A stretch of DNA of 37,872 nucleotides from Fusarium oxysporum f. sp. lycopersici 4287 (taxonomy: Eukaryota; Ascomycota; Sordariomycetes; Hypocreales; Nectriaceae). Below are positions 21,986 through 33,363 of the stretch, piece by piece; the stretch's first letter is position 1; the number at the start of each line of letters is the position of its first letter. The notes under the pieces are model-generated. The model did no database searches. It saw only the letters and a program-made list of their open reading frames with translations, and was not told the DNA's origin. Position numbers and translations under genes: made by a program. The stretch spans positions 23,281 to 61,152 of the forward strand of contig NW_017264853.1 of NCBI RefSeq assembly GCF_000149955.1. The letters run 5' to 3'.

Positions 21986-23700
21986 ATGTCAGACATTTCT
22001 GTGCAATTCATGATTTTAGGGTTGATTGGGGCCTTTGACCTTGTGAAACTAGCTTCCCTGGTCCATGGTTGTCTCTTTTCCACACTCAAGTCTATTCCTG
22101 GCCCGTTTCTTGCCCGTCTCACCGATGTGTGGTACCTCTGGCACCTCTGCAAAGGTCATTTCGAAACAGACAATCTGGCTTTGCACAGAGAACATGGTAA
22201 GCAAAATAGAGAGAGCTTGATAATAGTGGCGGCCCTGACACCCAAGGTTCTTTAAGGACCGGTTGTCCGATACGGGCCCCGTCGTTACAGCATCAACGAC
22301 CCAGCAGCAGTAAAAGCCATATACGGGCTGGAAAAGGCTTTTCCGAAGTCAACATGGTACGATGCTTGGGTGGCTCCCGGCAAAGTGAGCCTTTTCGCTG
22401 ACCGAGATACCAGACGGCACTCTCACCATCGAAAACTTTTCCAAAATAACTATTCCATGTCGTCTCTTATCTCGTACGAACCTTACGTCAATGAATGCGC
22501 AGACCTCTTCGTCCAACGTCTGTCTGAGATTTCCCAAACGGGACTGCCTATGGATATGGGCCATTGGCTTCAGTGCTATGCATTTGATGTTATCGGACTA
22601 ATTACGTATGGTAAACGCCTAGGCTTCCTCGACAGTGGAAAGGACATTGGTGGGGTCATGGAAGCCCTTGAAGCATTTCTTTCCTATGCCGCACCTGTAG
22701 GTATTTACAGCAAACTTCATCCTTTTCTTTTCTCCATGAAGAACTACGTTGCTGGCTCGGGTGGTACAGGTCGAGCATATGTCATTTCCTTTACGCGTAG
22801 CCGGGTCGCTGAGAGCATGAAAACCCCTACGGCGGTGATGGCGGGGAAGAAAACTACGTCTGCAGAACCTTTTCTTATCAAGTTCCTGGAGAAGCATGAG
22901 CAGAGTCCCGACAAATTCACATCCACCAACGTCACCATGGGATGCGTTGCCAATATGGTTGCTGGCTCTGACACAACTGGCATTACGCTGTCTGCCATCC
23001 TGTATTATCTGCTGGAAAATCCTCTATGCCTCGCCGCACTGCAGCAAGAGATCGATCTCTACTACATCGAGGGCAAACTGTCGGAGAAACCGACGTTCCA
23101 AGAGACTCAGCAGATGCCATACTTGCAAGCGGTCATCAAGGAGACATTAAGGCTCCATCCTGCCACAGGCTTGCCCCTGGAGCGCGTTGTGCCCAAAGGA
23201 GGGGCCACTATCAGTGGACGTTTCTTCCCTGAAGGCGTATGTATCTGGAGGTCTGGTGTCATAGAGTCTTTGGGCTAATAAAATATCGGTAGTCAATTGT
23301 TGGAATCAAAACCTGGGTTCAACATCGAAATCAGTCTATCTACGGCCTTGATGCAGATATCTACAGGCCAGAACGATGGCTTATCACCGATGAGGAACAA
23401 CTTTCCATTATGAACCGTCACTGGATACCAGTAAGGACTCTTCTCTTGTCATTCAGTAAGGTTAGTTACTAATAGCCGGTTTTCTTTTCCCTCTAGTTTG
23501 GTCTTGGGTCTCGAACATGCTTGGGCAGACACATCTCGAGGTTGGAAGTCTCCAAACTGATTCCCAGGATTATCCGGGAATTCAACTATGAGCTCGATGG
23601 GGATTTGGCACAAAAGGGAACTAAGTGGTCTACGTTTAACTATTGGTTTGTAAAGCCAAAGGGCTTTATGGTTAGGATTTCTTCTAGGTATAAGTCATAA
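21986..23700 (+). CDS. Cytochrome P450, pisatin-demethylase-like
   Basis: This is an ER-membrane heme monooxygenase. Exons 21986-22196, 22257-23236, 23293-23430 and 23497-23700 (introns 60, 56 and 66 bp, all GT-AG, in frame) give 510 residues. An N-terminal membrane anchor (SVQFMILGLIGAF...) leads into the proline hinge SIPGPFLARLTD. Further diagnostic parts are GPVVRYGPRRYSIND, ADRDTRRHSHHRKLFQNNYS in helix C, MVAGSDTTG in helix I, KETLRLHP (ExxR) in helix K, YRPERWL, and the heme-binding loop FGLGSRTCLG with the axial cysteine. The WYLWHLCKGHFETDN and RYGPRRYSIND segments are typical of the pisatin-demethylase-like P450s of Fusarium and relatives, many of which detoxify plant phenolics or act in secondary metabolism. 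I chose the ATG at 21986; the open frame begins earlier without a better ATG. All key residues are intact, although AT-rich relic DNA begins directly after the stop. Confidence 0.94.
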
Positions 23701-24245
23701 GTAAAATAGGTCCTTTCTTTTTATATTATTATTTGCCATACTTTAAAGTAGTATATAATAAATAGTTAGGATTACTATAAGATATATTAGAACTACAATC
23801 TTTATTATATATAAATGTTCTTTAATATAATACACTAAGAATTCTTAGTCCTAAAGTAATATAATCTTAGATTACTATTTATCCTACAGGTATTAATCCT
23901 AATTTAGATAATAGGTTAAAAGTAAAGATATAAGATATATATAATATAAGCACAGGTAGTATAATATAAGTATTTAAAATACTTTACTTATTATACCCTA
24001 TATAATTAACTATTTAATACGCTTTATTAAGAAAAGTATATTGAATTTAGCTTATATTAAAATTAGCTAAGATTGTTTAAATCTAATAAACTACCTATAT
24101 ATACTTCTATAAAGACTTAACTTTGGCCTTGCCACAGATCCTGCCTTTTCGCCCTGACCCTGACCTAGTTATAACTGCCCATAAGTAAGTAATATATAAA
24201 AATACACCCTTGTTAAATCTATAATAATTAAATAATTTACTTGAT
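23701..24245. repeat. AT-rich, RIP-like block
   Basis: TA-rich sequence without coding frames runs from the P450 stop to the end of the wall-protein pseudogene. A short normal-composition island at 24115-24180 carries no gene. Confidence 0.55.
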
Positions 24246-26239
24246 TTAACCCCTAAAAGCAACATCATATGCATTATTAGGTACTGTCCCGACTTTCTGT
24301 ACAAGATAAACACAGTTTTGGTTAGCCTTGGTGTACTGCACACCCTCACAGCCTGGGTCAGCGGAGCAGTCCTCTAAGCAACCTACCAGGCCTGCCTGTT
24401 CAGAGCCGCCGCCGCTTAAGAACACTACGTTGGAGCTGCAGCTCAGGTCGAAGCGATCGCCGTTGCTGGCTATGTAGGGATCACTGAGGCCTGTGCAGTC
24501 ATCGGTGTTTATTGGTGTTGCGCCGAGGGTTGTGGTTGTTGGGCTGTTGAATGTTGTTTGTGCTATTGTGGTGCTTGGTCTATTGGTCGTAGACTCTGAA
24601 CTGGTAGACTGAGAACTGGTAGATTGTAAAGTAGAAGACTGTAAAGTGGTGGATTCCAAAGTAGAGGTCTCTAAAGTAGTGGAATCTGTACTAGTTGCAG
24701 TCTCGCTCTCAGAGGCGGCAGTGGTACTCTGTACGGTAGAAGTCTCAGGCTCAACACTCGAAGTACTCTCTTCAGAGCTAGTGGTACCAGCCTCACTTGT
24801 CTCTGATGAAGCTGGTTTAATCGAAGTCGACTCTTCTGTCCCATTAGATGTGCTTACTGCTGACGTCAAAGTCAGCACAGTGGTTAGAGACACTCCCTCG
24901 GTGCTCGATTCACGAGGAACTGGCGATGAAACAGTGGGTTCTGTAGAAGCTTCCGACGTGGTAATGCCAGTTCTGAAACTGGATGAGGTAGAGGCGCTGG
25001 AAGATTCTGCGGTAGATGCCTTGGAAGAAGTAGTCGGTTCAGAAATTGGAGCTACAGATTGGTACTGGGAGATACTGTTCGACTCTGTAGCACTTTCCTA
25101 ACTAGACTCCGCAGTTGAAGTATCTTTTGCTGTTGTTTTTGTTTTTGTTGTTGTTGTTGTTCTAATCGTCATCGTCGTAGAACCTTCAATATTGGTAGAG
25201 CTTCCAGAAGTAATGGCTTTAGACGTTGAGGTTGCAGTCTCAGCAGCGCTGGTAGTGGTATCAAGACCAACAAGTCTACCATTCTGACATTGTCTCTCTA
25301 ATTCTCAAGTTAATAACCCGGCACTTATGCTTCCCAAAACTAACTTAACTCACTATCATAAACCTCGAGAATAATAGGCACACAACCAGCTGGCCCACTT
25401 GTAAAAGTCACATAAACCGTCCCATCACGTGCCAGGCAGAAGCCCGCACCATCAGGTACATCCGGATTCCTAATCTCGAGCAATCGACCAGAAGTTATGA
25501 ATATTCTCGTAACTGCACCTACCGGGGGAATCGGCCTAGCTCTAAGCTCCGTATAATCTTGGCCGTTATAAAAGAACGGCACGCCGTCAATGAAGAGCTG
25601 CTCCTGGGCGAGGTTGAAGCTTTCAGCATAGGTGCAGGTATCAGGGTTTCCGTTCCCCACGAATCGTTTGTCTGTATTTTGTCGCCTGTTGAAGGATCGC
25701 TTTTGAGTGTTGTGTGTAGGCTCTCTGATTAGGAATATAACGATGCGGCCTGGTGGTTCAATGATGCCTGTTGATGTTATAAGGGAAACGGTGCTAAATT
25801 TCGATTCAAATACGGCTGATGATGTAGATGTGGTTTTCTCGGTCATTATAGGTGTTTCTGAACCGGGTTGAACTTGGGTTAATTGACTTTCCACGCTTAA
25901 AGACTCAAAACCCGAAGACGTCGAGGCCTCAGTCGTGCCTGAAGCAACAACCGTCATTAAAGCGCTCTGTGACTCTGTTTCTATTACACGGTCAGTTTTT
26001 AGCTCTTGGCTATCTTGGCGTCACTTACGTATCACGGAAACAGAGCTGTTTCCAGCTATATCTTGCAAATAAGACGGTCCCGTGAGTCTCCCGTTCGACT
26101 TGTCGGGACTTGACACCGGAACAAGAAATGTCGACAAGTAAGTAATACACCGTGTCTCCATATGCATTTCCCCATGGTCTGCTTCCGCGAGAACACCCCT
26201 TACACCCAGAAGGGTCCATATGAGGATTTGACTCTTTAT
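24246..26239 (-). pseudogene. Secreted DUF7908-Ser/Thr-rich-PAN-like protein, lightly inactivated
   Basis: The model is exon 1 26239-26029, exon 2 25980-25354 and exon 3 25297-24246 (introns 48 and 56 bp, GT-AG, in frame), about 630 codons. The first codon is ATA where ATG is expected; it is followed by KSQILIWTLLGVRGVLA, a good signal peptide, with no other in-frame ATG upstream. Exon 2 holds a DUF7908-type domain (RFVGNGNPDTCTYAESF, GQDYTELRARPIP, DGAGFCLARDGTVYVTFTSG) and runs into QCQNGRLVGLDTTTS. A long Ser/Thr-rich stalk follows, and in it an in-frame TAG (25100-25098) interrupts TAES-S-[stop]-ESATES. The C-terminus (DDCTGLSDPYIASNGDRFDL to DVAFRG) has paired cysteines like PAN/apple-type modules. 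Only two lesions are seen, both explicable as single transitions (ATG to ATA, CAG to TAG), as RIP would make. The intact protein would be a cell-wall or extracellular protein. Confidence 0.72.
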
Positions 26240-26775
26240 GGTTTAGTTTTAGAAAAGTACCCTGCCCTCGAAGTAAGGGGGGAGACGGTCGAGTTATATT
26301 AGGTGTTATTCTTTCCTATTTTTCTGCAGAATGCCATAACTCTTAACAATTTCTCTAAGTCTTGGTCCGTTAAACGCTAAGTGGCACCTGCAAGGGAGGA
26401 ACATACTAGATATGCAATTCAATTTCTTACTCCAGAGGCCTTACTTAAACTTTTAAATTAAACTATAATATGAGCCATTCCACAGGATGCGTATCTATTT
26501 TACTACTCTTGTTAATTTAGCAAAATTCCTAACCTATGTTCTCTAATGGTTATTAAATAACCCCTTGCATCGGCTCACTTGCCGCGCCACTCAATTGAGA
26601 AGCGATTATCAATAACTTCTCTCTCCTTCCAAATATAATGTTCTTTTTCTAAAAGCCAAAATCACAGTTATGAACTTCACAGCATGTACTGCATTCAAGC
26701 TACCCACGTGCTCCTGAATAAGTGGGACCCTTGATTTATATGTGTTTAAGATAGCTGGGCCCAGAAGTCTAATTA
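26240..26775. other. Intergenic, no gene seen
   Basis: This stretch lies between two minus-strand pseudogenes. Composition is ordinary to AT-rich and no reading frame or structural element is recognised. Confidence 0.5.
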
Positions 26776-27650
26776 AATGTCACAAGCGGCCATGTCTTCA
26801 AGCGCAGAGTAAAAGTCGGCCAAATCGGCTTTTCATCTCTAGCTGGAATGCACAGAGCAAGCATGTTCATGAACACAGCCCTAAGTCGAAATGCTGCGAC
26901 TCCCTCAGTAATATATCAACCATGCATCAACCGCGAGAGCAATGCAACACCACTCAATTTCACGTCGACGCTACTGCTGGTGTCGATGCGCTTCTTGACA
27001 ATCTTTCGAAGGGTCGTCCATTCTGCGATCTCGATCAGAATATAGCCGAGAGACTATGCGTCTATGTAGCGCTTGAAGCTCTCAGAAGGCTCTCCTAGAG
27101 CTTTGGCATGCCGATAAATGTCCTATGAGGGGTCGGTAGACTGTTGTAAGCTGATTTCAGTCGGCGAACCTTGCCTTGCGAATGAGAAGCCGCAGAGATA
27201 TGGTCGACCCAGGCGGTCTGTCGACTGGGCAGAGAGTGAAGGGATGAGTAGAATGTTCTTAAACCGGAGGTCTTTATGGAGCCAGCCGGCAGTATGAGAG
27301 CTGAGGAGCTTCTGGCATACCTGCATAGCTAACCTAAGATGTGTGCTAACATCTGGCAATGGCCTATTGGATCTTGATAATACGCTGAGCAGGGAACGAG
27401 CATTCTTAGTGCTGGAAGGGAATTGAAAGACTAACCGGAAGCCCCCTCGTTCTTTAGTGTACCTTAGGCAAGGGAATGTCTGGAAGGACGGTGTGGGAGG
27501 TTGAGATAGTAGAAGCCTAAGGGCTTAACATGTGGTTTGATCTTCCCTTTCATATTCGACTGTATGCGCGTCTCTTCTATTAGCACTGTGGCTTCCTGGT
27601 ATAGGGCTGATCCGATGGTTGATGACAGCATATTAATCCTAGTCAGCTGG
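26776..27650 (-). pseudogene. Relic of a fungal kinase-like gene (HeLo/HET-s-associated type)
   Basis: Reading the minus strand, fragments of one reading frame follow each other through several stops: RLLLSQPPTPSFQTFPCL, KERGGFRLVFQFP, THLRLAMQVCQKLLSSHTAG, then WLHKDLRFKNILLIP (catalytic-loop-like, with HKD in place of HRD), DRLGRPYLCGFSFARQGSPT (position of the DFG motif), DIYRHAKALGEPSESFKRYIDA, SLGYILIEIAEW and SGVALLSRLMHG. Stops fall after STDPS, after YIDA (where SLG follows) and after LMHG (a TGA that could come from CGA by a C-to-T change). The HKDLR...GFSFAR pattern is typical of kinase-like domains that accompany HeLo-type domains in fungal allorecognition proteins. The N-terminal partner domain is not recognisable. 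The plus-strand open frames over this interval are shadows. Ends are approximate. Confidence 0.6.
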
Positions 27651-27820
27651 GAAGGGTCTAGAGCTAACGGAAGTTGTGCTGGTACTATAGGGTTATTCCC
27701 GTCGTCGGAGTGCTCTGAGTGCTGTGCATGATCGTTACAGGACGTGAGAAAAATATGCTGTGCCTTCAGACCTGCCGAGGCAGCGAGGCTATTCTTTATT
27801 TCAGCATCTGCGGCCGAGTC

Positions 27821-30800
27821 ATGGAGAGATTTCTGGAGATCTTGGAGACCCTTGATGTCTTGGCTCGTATGAATCGCAAGCTGCAGACGTCGCTTTTAGA
27901 CTTTGGTGACTGGTCGGTCGAAGTGGAAGACAGACGCAAGCTGCCGGACGTAGTCGCCTACAAGGTTCCCGTGATCGAGTTTACCGACAAAGTTGAAGCC
28001 ACTTACATGTCCCGGCATGCCATAGACGCGGCAATCATGGAACTGTCTCTATTGGCATACTGGCCAGTCCTGCAACACCCGAATCTCGTGAACTTTCTTG
28101 GATTGGCGTGGGGCAGAAATCTATTTAATTCTATGTAGGAGCTGCCGGTTATCATTGTGGAGTTTGCGGAATGCGGGAGCCTCTCGCAATTGCAATAACG
28201 GGAGTATCTCGGCAAAGAGACTCGGCGAAAGCTCTGCCTTGATGTCTGCCAACGCCTTTATATGCTCTATATGTGGCATTGTCCATGGCGACGTTAAGGC
28301 AGAGAATGCCTTGATCTCTCCTAATGAGAAGCATAAGTATAAAGCCAAACTGAGTGATTTCGGCTACTCGGTGGTTATGAATACTGAAAAGAGAAGCCTC
28401 TCGCTGGGGGGAACCTGGCTATGGAAGGCCCTTGAGGCGAAGACAGCGGTCTGGGTATTAGATATAAAGTATATGGATATATAATTATTATCCCTTTTTA
28501 TCTGGTTTATATTTGCCTATGGCTGTAATATCTTTAGGCTCCTTTTGGACCTATCTAAGTATGGCGAAGAATTTTATGCGGAAGCTGAGAAAACAAAAGA
28601 AACCGGAGAACTAGCTACCTATATAGATCTTTCTACTTGGTACTGAAAAGTAATTATGTCCTCTCCTTATAGTAGCTCCCTCTGATTCTATGGGCATTTG
28701 CTGTCTCTCTAGCAGTAATTGCAATAAATTAATATATAGGTCGAAGATGCTGCAGGTAATACTGATGGCATTGAAGGGACTCTATGTGCCATTCTAGTCA
28801 TGCATGTTCTGATGTTGGAGCCCGTGAAGCAATAGTTCATTGCTGGCGTTTAACGTTTTGGTTTATATAGCGTAATATAAATAGCTGTGATAGTTAGCTT
28901 ATTGAATGAGACATCTAGAAGTGACCTCAATAAAATTATGACATTCCTTGATTGTGATGGTTTATTTACTCAAGAATGTATGCACATCACTACTTAATGT
29001 TATATTGTTAGAAGCTGACCGAGCCAGTGCGGATCCAGATTAGCTGTTATAATCGAACCTGAACATAGGTTATAATAATCCTATCCGTCGAATACATTGC
29101 AAACTTATATTGCATAGTAACATTAGTTCTAGTGTAATTACTGGACGAAGATGGACCCTTCTGTTTAAAGGTACCTGATAACGATGTATGTTTAGAGGCG
29201 AGGAGAGCCTTAAAGAGAATATGCTGAACCCGCCGGAGGCTTTTCTTCTTATAAGTCTCTATATCAATGGATATGGTGTAGATAAGGATATATCGTGCGC
29301 ATCCAAGTGGCTTTTCCACGCCTGGGGAGTAGATCATCCACTTTCGGCGGCGTATGGGTATTGAATTGCGCGTGCGACTGGTATTACATTTGATAACACA
29401 GAGAGCGTAGTTGTATTGTTAAAATTAATGGCCCTGTGTGATTCAAGAACTGCTCTCGAAGATCTCGCGATCGTATCCAAGGACGAATACAAGGAAACGA
29501 CGAATATTATTCGCACCGGCCTCCCAGGCACCGGCGCGAATCACTCTTCCGAAGAAGAAATGCTTCATGGTTTTAGGTGCGGAATGTGGATAAAGACTTT
29601 TGAAAACATTCCTATTATACTCGAGAATCTTTCTTGACTGCCTTATATCGCTGATTATACGATTAATAAGAGAGGCGACTGTATCCTTTATATGGCCGTA
29701 AGTTGTGGTTAAACAGAAGCGATCGAGGCTCTGCTAAATCGATTTCCCTCACTTACTGTTAATCAACTTAATAACCAAGGCGAGACGCCGCTTCTATGCG
29801 CATGCCGTGCCGGCCAAAGTCGCACAGTCTTGTGGCTCACCTCGCATGGAGTAACTGCATTAATAGGAGCATGGAATGGAGAGTCTCCACTTTACTGGCT
29901 GATATCCTTCGATGATGAAGAGGTGGAAAGAGTCTACCCAGGACTGATCCAACCTGGCGCCGATACAACCGCGAAGACATCAACCATCATAGCCTACCAA
30001 GCGGACTTTCCGGCAGCGGCAGTTCCTGATCGGCTCCCGAGGGGTTATGCTATCGGATGGGGTGAGTGCTTCCTATCTCCATATCCTTCCTCACCTCTTC
30101 TATAAACCGGAAGACTCGTTAGTTCGAGTATCAGATGGGCTAATGTGCGACCTAGCAACTCACTGTGACCGCCCTCAAATTGCACCGTTTTTGCTGTCCA
30201 ACGTTGCAGATCCACGGATATGTAACGAAAGGTGGCCTCAAGCAAACAGTGCGTTGAGGGTTGGCGCATCGCAGCTTCGTTCAGAGTGTTTGGAATTGAT
30301 GATGCACGCCATGGAGCAATACAATGTTGAGCAAGGGAGAGCAGGATCCCGCGACTTCTTAGTGGCGGAGCTCCTTGAGCAAGCCGTCTATGGCAGTAGC
30401 CTGTTTGATATGATCTTTTATTATGCCCCGAAGTATCAACAGGCGTTGGAATTAACATTCAACTGTCTGCTGCCCAGGGCCAGCAGAATTGCTTATGACG
30501 CTTACGGCGGGTTTAAGCAAACGCTTCTCTATTTCACTGTTTCGCAAGCCCGAGATGAATTGGTTGATAACCTCGTTAAACAAGGAGCCGACCTTATCAA
30601 AGCTAGAACAGACCATGATGAAGAAGTCATTGAAGCTTAGGATGTTGGTTCCTTTAAAAGGGCCGATATCGATCGGGCAAGCGGCGTTTATATGCGAATG
30701 CCGCTTCTAGAGCTAGTTTGATGGAATCGTCTAGTACTGGTTAGCCTTCTCCTCGAGCATGGGGCACAAGCCACCAAAGTTTCTAAGAATCCATTTAGCG

Positions 30801-31588
30801 GATAAGATTTAACGTGGACCGCTCTCTATATCTTGGCCTATGCAGGGCAAGATGCTGCGTGGCTAGTCGAATAACTTCTCGACCACGGCGCGGCCCTCGA
30901 TGGCCTCCTAGACCATTTCTATATACCTGAATCCCCGTTGCTCATAGTCGTGCAGAATGACGCCTTCTATCTCGCCGACAGCCTTGTATCGCCTGGTGCA
31001 GACTTAAACTTCACCACCCTGAGCTGCAGGCACCTGACCTTATCAAACCCCACAACCTTCCTCGGTTATGTTATCGCCTCTAACGCGCGCAATTCAATCG
31101 CACGTCTCCGCTACCTTCTTGGCAGCCTATTAATGCGCGATGGCCTGCATCTAGTCGTAGAGCCAGCCCGGCAGAGGTCGGCACTGCACCGTGCCGCAGC
31201 GGCTCATATCGACGTCGAGCTCCACGGGACGGATGCGGCCGAGGCGGCGGAGCTGCACTGGGCTGACGTCGATTGGAGTGCCAACCGCGAGATCATGAAT
31301 GAGATACTCAGGCATTTTAACGGACCGGAGCAGCTTAACGCTGTTGAGACGAGCACGGGGCTATCACCGATGCACCTGGCGGTTCTCGCGGGGAACAAGG
31401 CTGCAGTGAGCTTGCTTCTTGATCATGGTGCCCGCAGCGATGTGCCGAGTGTAGGTGGTCAGGGTGCGACAGCCGCTGATACGGCACTTGGAATACAGAT
31501 GGGGGGGTTGTCTATGATAGAAGAGATTGGATTGGCCGGCCAGGTAGAGAGGAGGTGGCGGCTCGGAAACAATGCAGCAATCTTCTAA
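27821..31588 (+). pseudogene. Relic of a kinase-Sel1-ankyrin fusion gene
   Basis: The plus strand carries, in order, degraded parts of one long protein. From about 27821 comes an N-terminal region with VAYKVPVIEF and HPNLVNFLGLAWG; stops at 28136-28138 and 28196-28198 interrupt ELPVIIVEFAECGSLSQLQ. A frame change follows near 28250, then GIVHGDVKAENAL (catalytic loop), KLSDFGYSVV (DFG) and GTWLWKALEA (degraded APE region). LLLDLSKYGEEFYAEAEK appears near 28550. A Sel1-like segment (LYINGYGVDKDISCASKWLF) lies near 29260, then ankyrin-like units such as NNQGETPLLCACRAG (about 29775), ESPLYWLISFDDEEVE and TGLSPMHLAVLAGNKAAVSLLLDHGA (about 31355-31430). At least eight stops and several frame changes are present. 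The last 216 codons (30938-31588) are open, GC-richer and least damaged. Kinase-ankyrin proteins of this type are associated with fungal immune-like or allorecognition repertoires; the function here is lost. Confidence 0.65.
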
Positions 31589-32598
31589 ATCCCGTAACCC
31601 AATCTGCGGCCCAGGCTCAGCCCGCCTTAGCCTGAACTCGGCATTAGAATATTGACTTCATTTTGGGGGATTATAGCCTTAAATTGACGTTCTGAACTGA
31701 GTTTATAAAGATTAAACATATGTGACCTCAACGGGTAGGCTCTATGAGGAAACTAATACTGAGTGACACAAACACTTTAGGACACGATTACAATGATAAC
31801 CGTAAGATCGCCACAATTGGCAAGGATAATAAAAATCAGGATAAGGTAGTTCACCAGCATTCTAGACACTGTGCCAGTAAGTGGCATGCTCTTGGAATTT
31901 GAGTGGAGGATACGAAGGTGATAGCCGAGCTGACCACGATGGCCAACGAAAGTAGACCGTGCCATCACACCGCCACCAGGAGCAATAAATGCCTAATCTC
32001 GCTTGTTTTATGCATAAAGATAAGCAGTTTTTCAGCTCGCGACGTTTACGTCTGCCTGCATCTGCAGGCAGAGCGGGGAAAGGCATCGAGAACCATCTGT
32101 CTCAGCCAAGACGCCGTAGTGACGCAAAGCTATCTAACTATTCGTTGCGAATAGGGCGCCATACCGCCAGAATACGGAGGTTCACGTTGATGCAAAGGTC
32201 CGAATTGGTCGAATATCGGTCGTCGTTCTTGATCAGGTGTGAATTCTGAGGCAAGCCAGAGTTGATTGTGGCGAGCTGAATCTTCAATGCGGTTAGCGGA
32301 TTATTGCGGCTGAACGAAAGTGCTCAGAACGCGGAGAAGGTAACTTCCCATGCAAAGCGGAGGTTTTGCATTGATGGGATGCGCAACGAAATCCCAAATA
32401 TAAAAACCCACGGGTTTGTACAAACGAGTCAGAGATCCAACGCAAACGTTGGCTACTGGAATTAAATCGTTAAACCGCCTACCAGAGTAACCTTTTCTAT
32501 TCTTCAAACTGGCTGAACCAATCAATCCTTGGTGCGGAGATATCAACAAACGCGCCGCTGCAGCTCTGTCTTCTGGTAGAACCAACCCAGTCGCTGCC
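31589..32598. other. Intergenic, including the metallopeptidase promoter
   Basis: No gene is recognised. TATAAAAA at 32399-32406, about 190 bp before the metallopeptidase ATG, is the likely TATA element. Minus-strand open frames over 32301-32973 are shadows of the downstream gene and its leader. Confidence 0.5.
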
Positions 32599-33363
32599 AT
32601 GGACACCACTACCTCTGCCCCAGATTCTGAACTTCCCAAGTACTCCTGCCGTACCCAAGAGGAGACGGATCCAAGCTTTGGTCCCGCTCCTATTTCCAAT
32701 CTCAAGGGTACTACTGGTGACAACGCGCCCGACAAGCCTGATTCTCTCGTCATCGGTTTCGGACCCATCGTGCCACGCTGGGACGTCACACCACCCGGTG
32801 GCACAAAGCTCCAGTACTTTGTGAGAGTGGACACTTTTCCAGATGACGACAAGGCAACAATTGCAGCCAAAGAATTTCAAGCTGCTGCTGATTCCTGGGT
32901 CAAACTCAAAATTGGCCTTGGCTTCTCTCAAACAACTGATCGAGAGATCGCAAATTTCTACCTCGTATATCAAGCCAACACGGAGTTTGATGAGGGAGTG
33001 CTAGCTCAAGCATTCTTCCCACATGAGATTGATCAGGATGTGATTGTTTTCTCAGATGCCTTCAAGGGGAGTAATACATCTATCTTGAAAGAAATCTTTC
33101 AGCATGAAATCGGTCACATTCTTGGTCTTCGGCACGAATTTGCCATTGTAGGTGATGACATGGGCAACAAACCTGAGGGTTTTGGTGCTAAGCAGTTCTT
33201 GGCGAAGAACCCCAAGTCAGTCATGAGCTACAACATACCCCCCAAGATTCAAGATAGCGATCGCACGCAAACTATCGAGTTCTACAAGTTGCCCAATGGA
33301 TTTATGATTGGCAGCAGTCCTGTCACGGACTTTCAGCCCAAGATCCGTAGCAAGAACCGATAG
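32599..33363 (+). CDS. Metzincin zinc metallopeptidase (matrixin-like), no signal peptide
   Basis: This is a 254-residue intronless protein. The extended zinc-binding motif HEIGHILGLRH, i.e. HExxHxxGxxH, has zinc ligands His169, His173 and His179 and the catalytic base Glu170. The Met-turn of metzincins is seen as SVMSYN with Met209. Upstream, VPRWDVTPPGGTKLQYFV (about 58-75) and the AAKEFQAAADSWVKL helix (about 89-103) fit the N-terminal subdomain of matrixin/astacin-type peptidases. There is no N-terminal signal peptide and no obvious propeptide with a cysteine switch; the N-terminus is acidic and Thr/Ser-rich. It would therefore be cytosolic or secreted unconventionally. Catalytic residues are all present and the gene looks intact in a region of pseudogenes. 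Its substrate cannot be inferred. Confidence 0.88.
   Translation: MDTTTSAPDSELPKYSCRTQEETDPSFGPAPISNLKGTTGDNAPDKPDSLVIGFGPIVPRWDVTPPGGTKLQYFVRVDTFPDDDKATIAAKEFQAAADSWVKLKIGLGFSQTTDREIANFYLVYQANTEFDEGVLAQAFFPHEIDQDVIVFSDAFKGSNTSILKEIFQHEIGHILGLRHEFAIVGDDMGNKPEGFGAKQFLAKNPKSVMSYNIPPKIQDSDRTQTIEFYKLPNGFMIGSSPVTDFQPKIRSKNR

Noticed and set aside
24600..24830. Regularly repeated short units, considered as a repeat array or CRISPR
   Set aside because: The period is codon-based and encodes Ser/Thr repeats (STTLE, STLQS); this is a eukaryotic coding low-complexity region.
24646..25101. 151-codon plus-strand frame rich in Val/Ser
   Set aside because: Antisense shadow of the Ser/Thr-rich stalk of the minus-strand wall-protein pseudogene.
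26742..27098. 118-codon plus-strand frame
   Set aside because: The minus strand reads kinase-domain fragments through the same bases, so this is a shadow of the relic.
32301..32973. Minus-strand frames of 189 and 158 codons
   Set aside because: They overlap the metallopeptidase gene, whose catalytic motif and Met-turn settle the coding strand.
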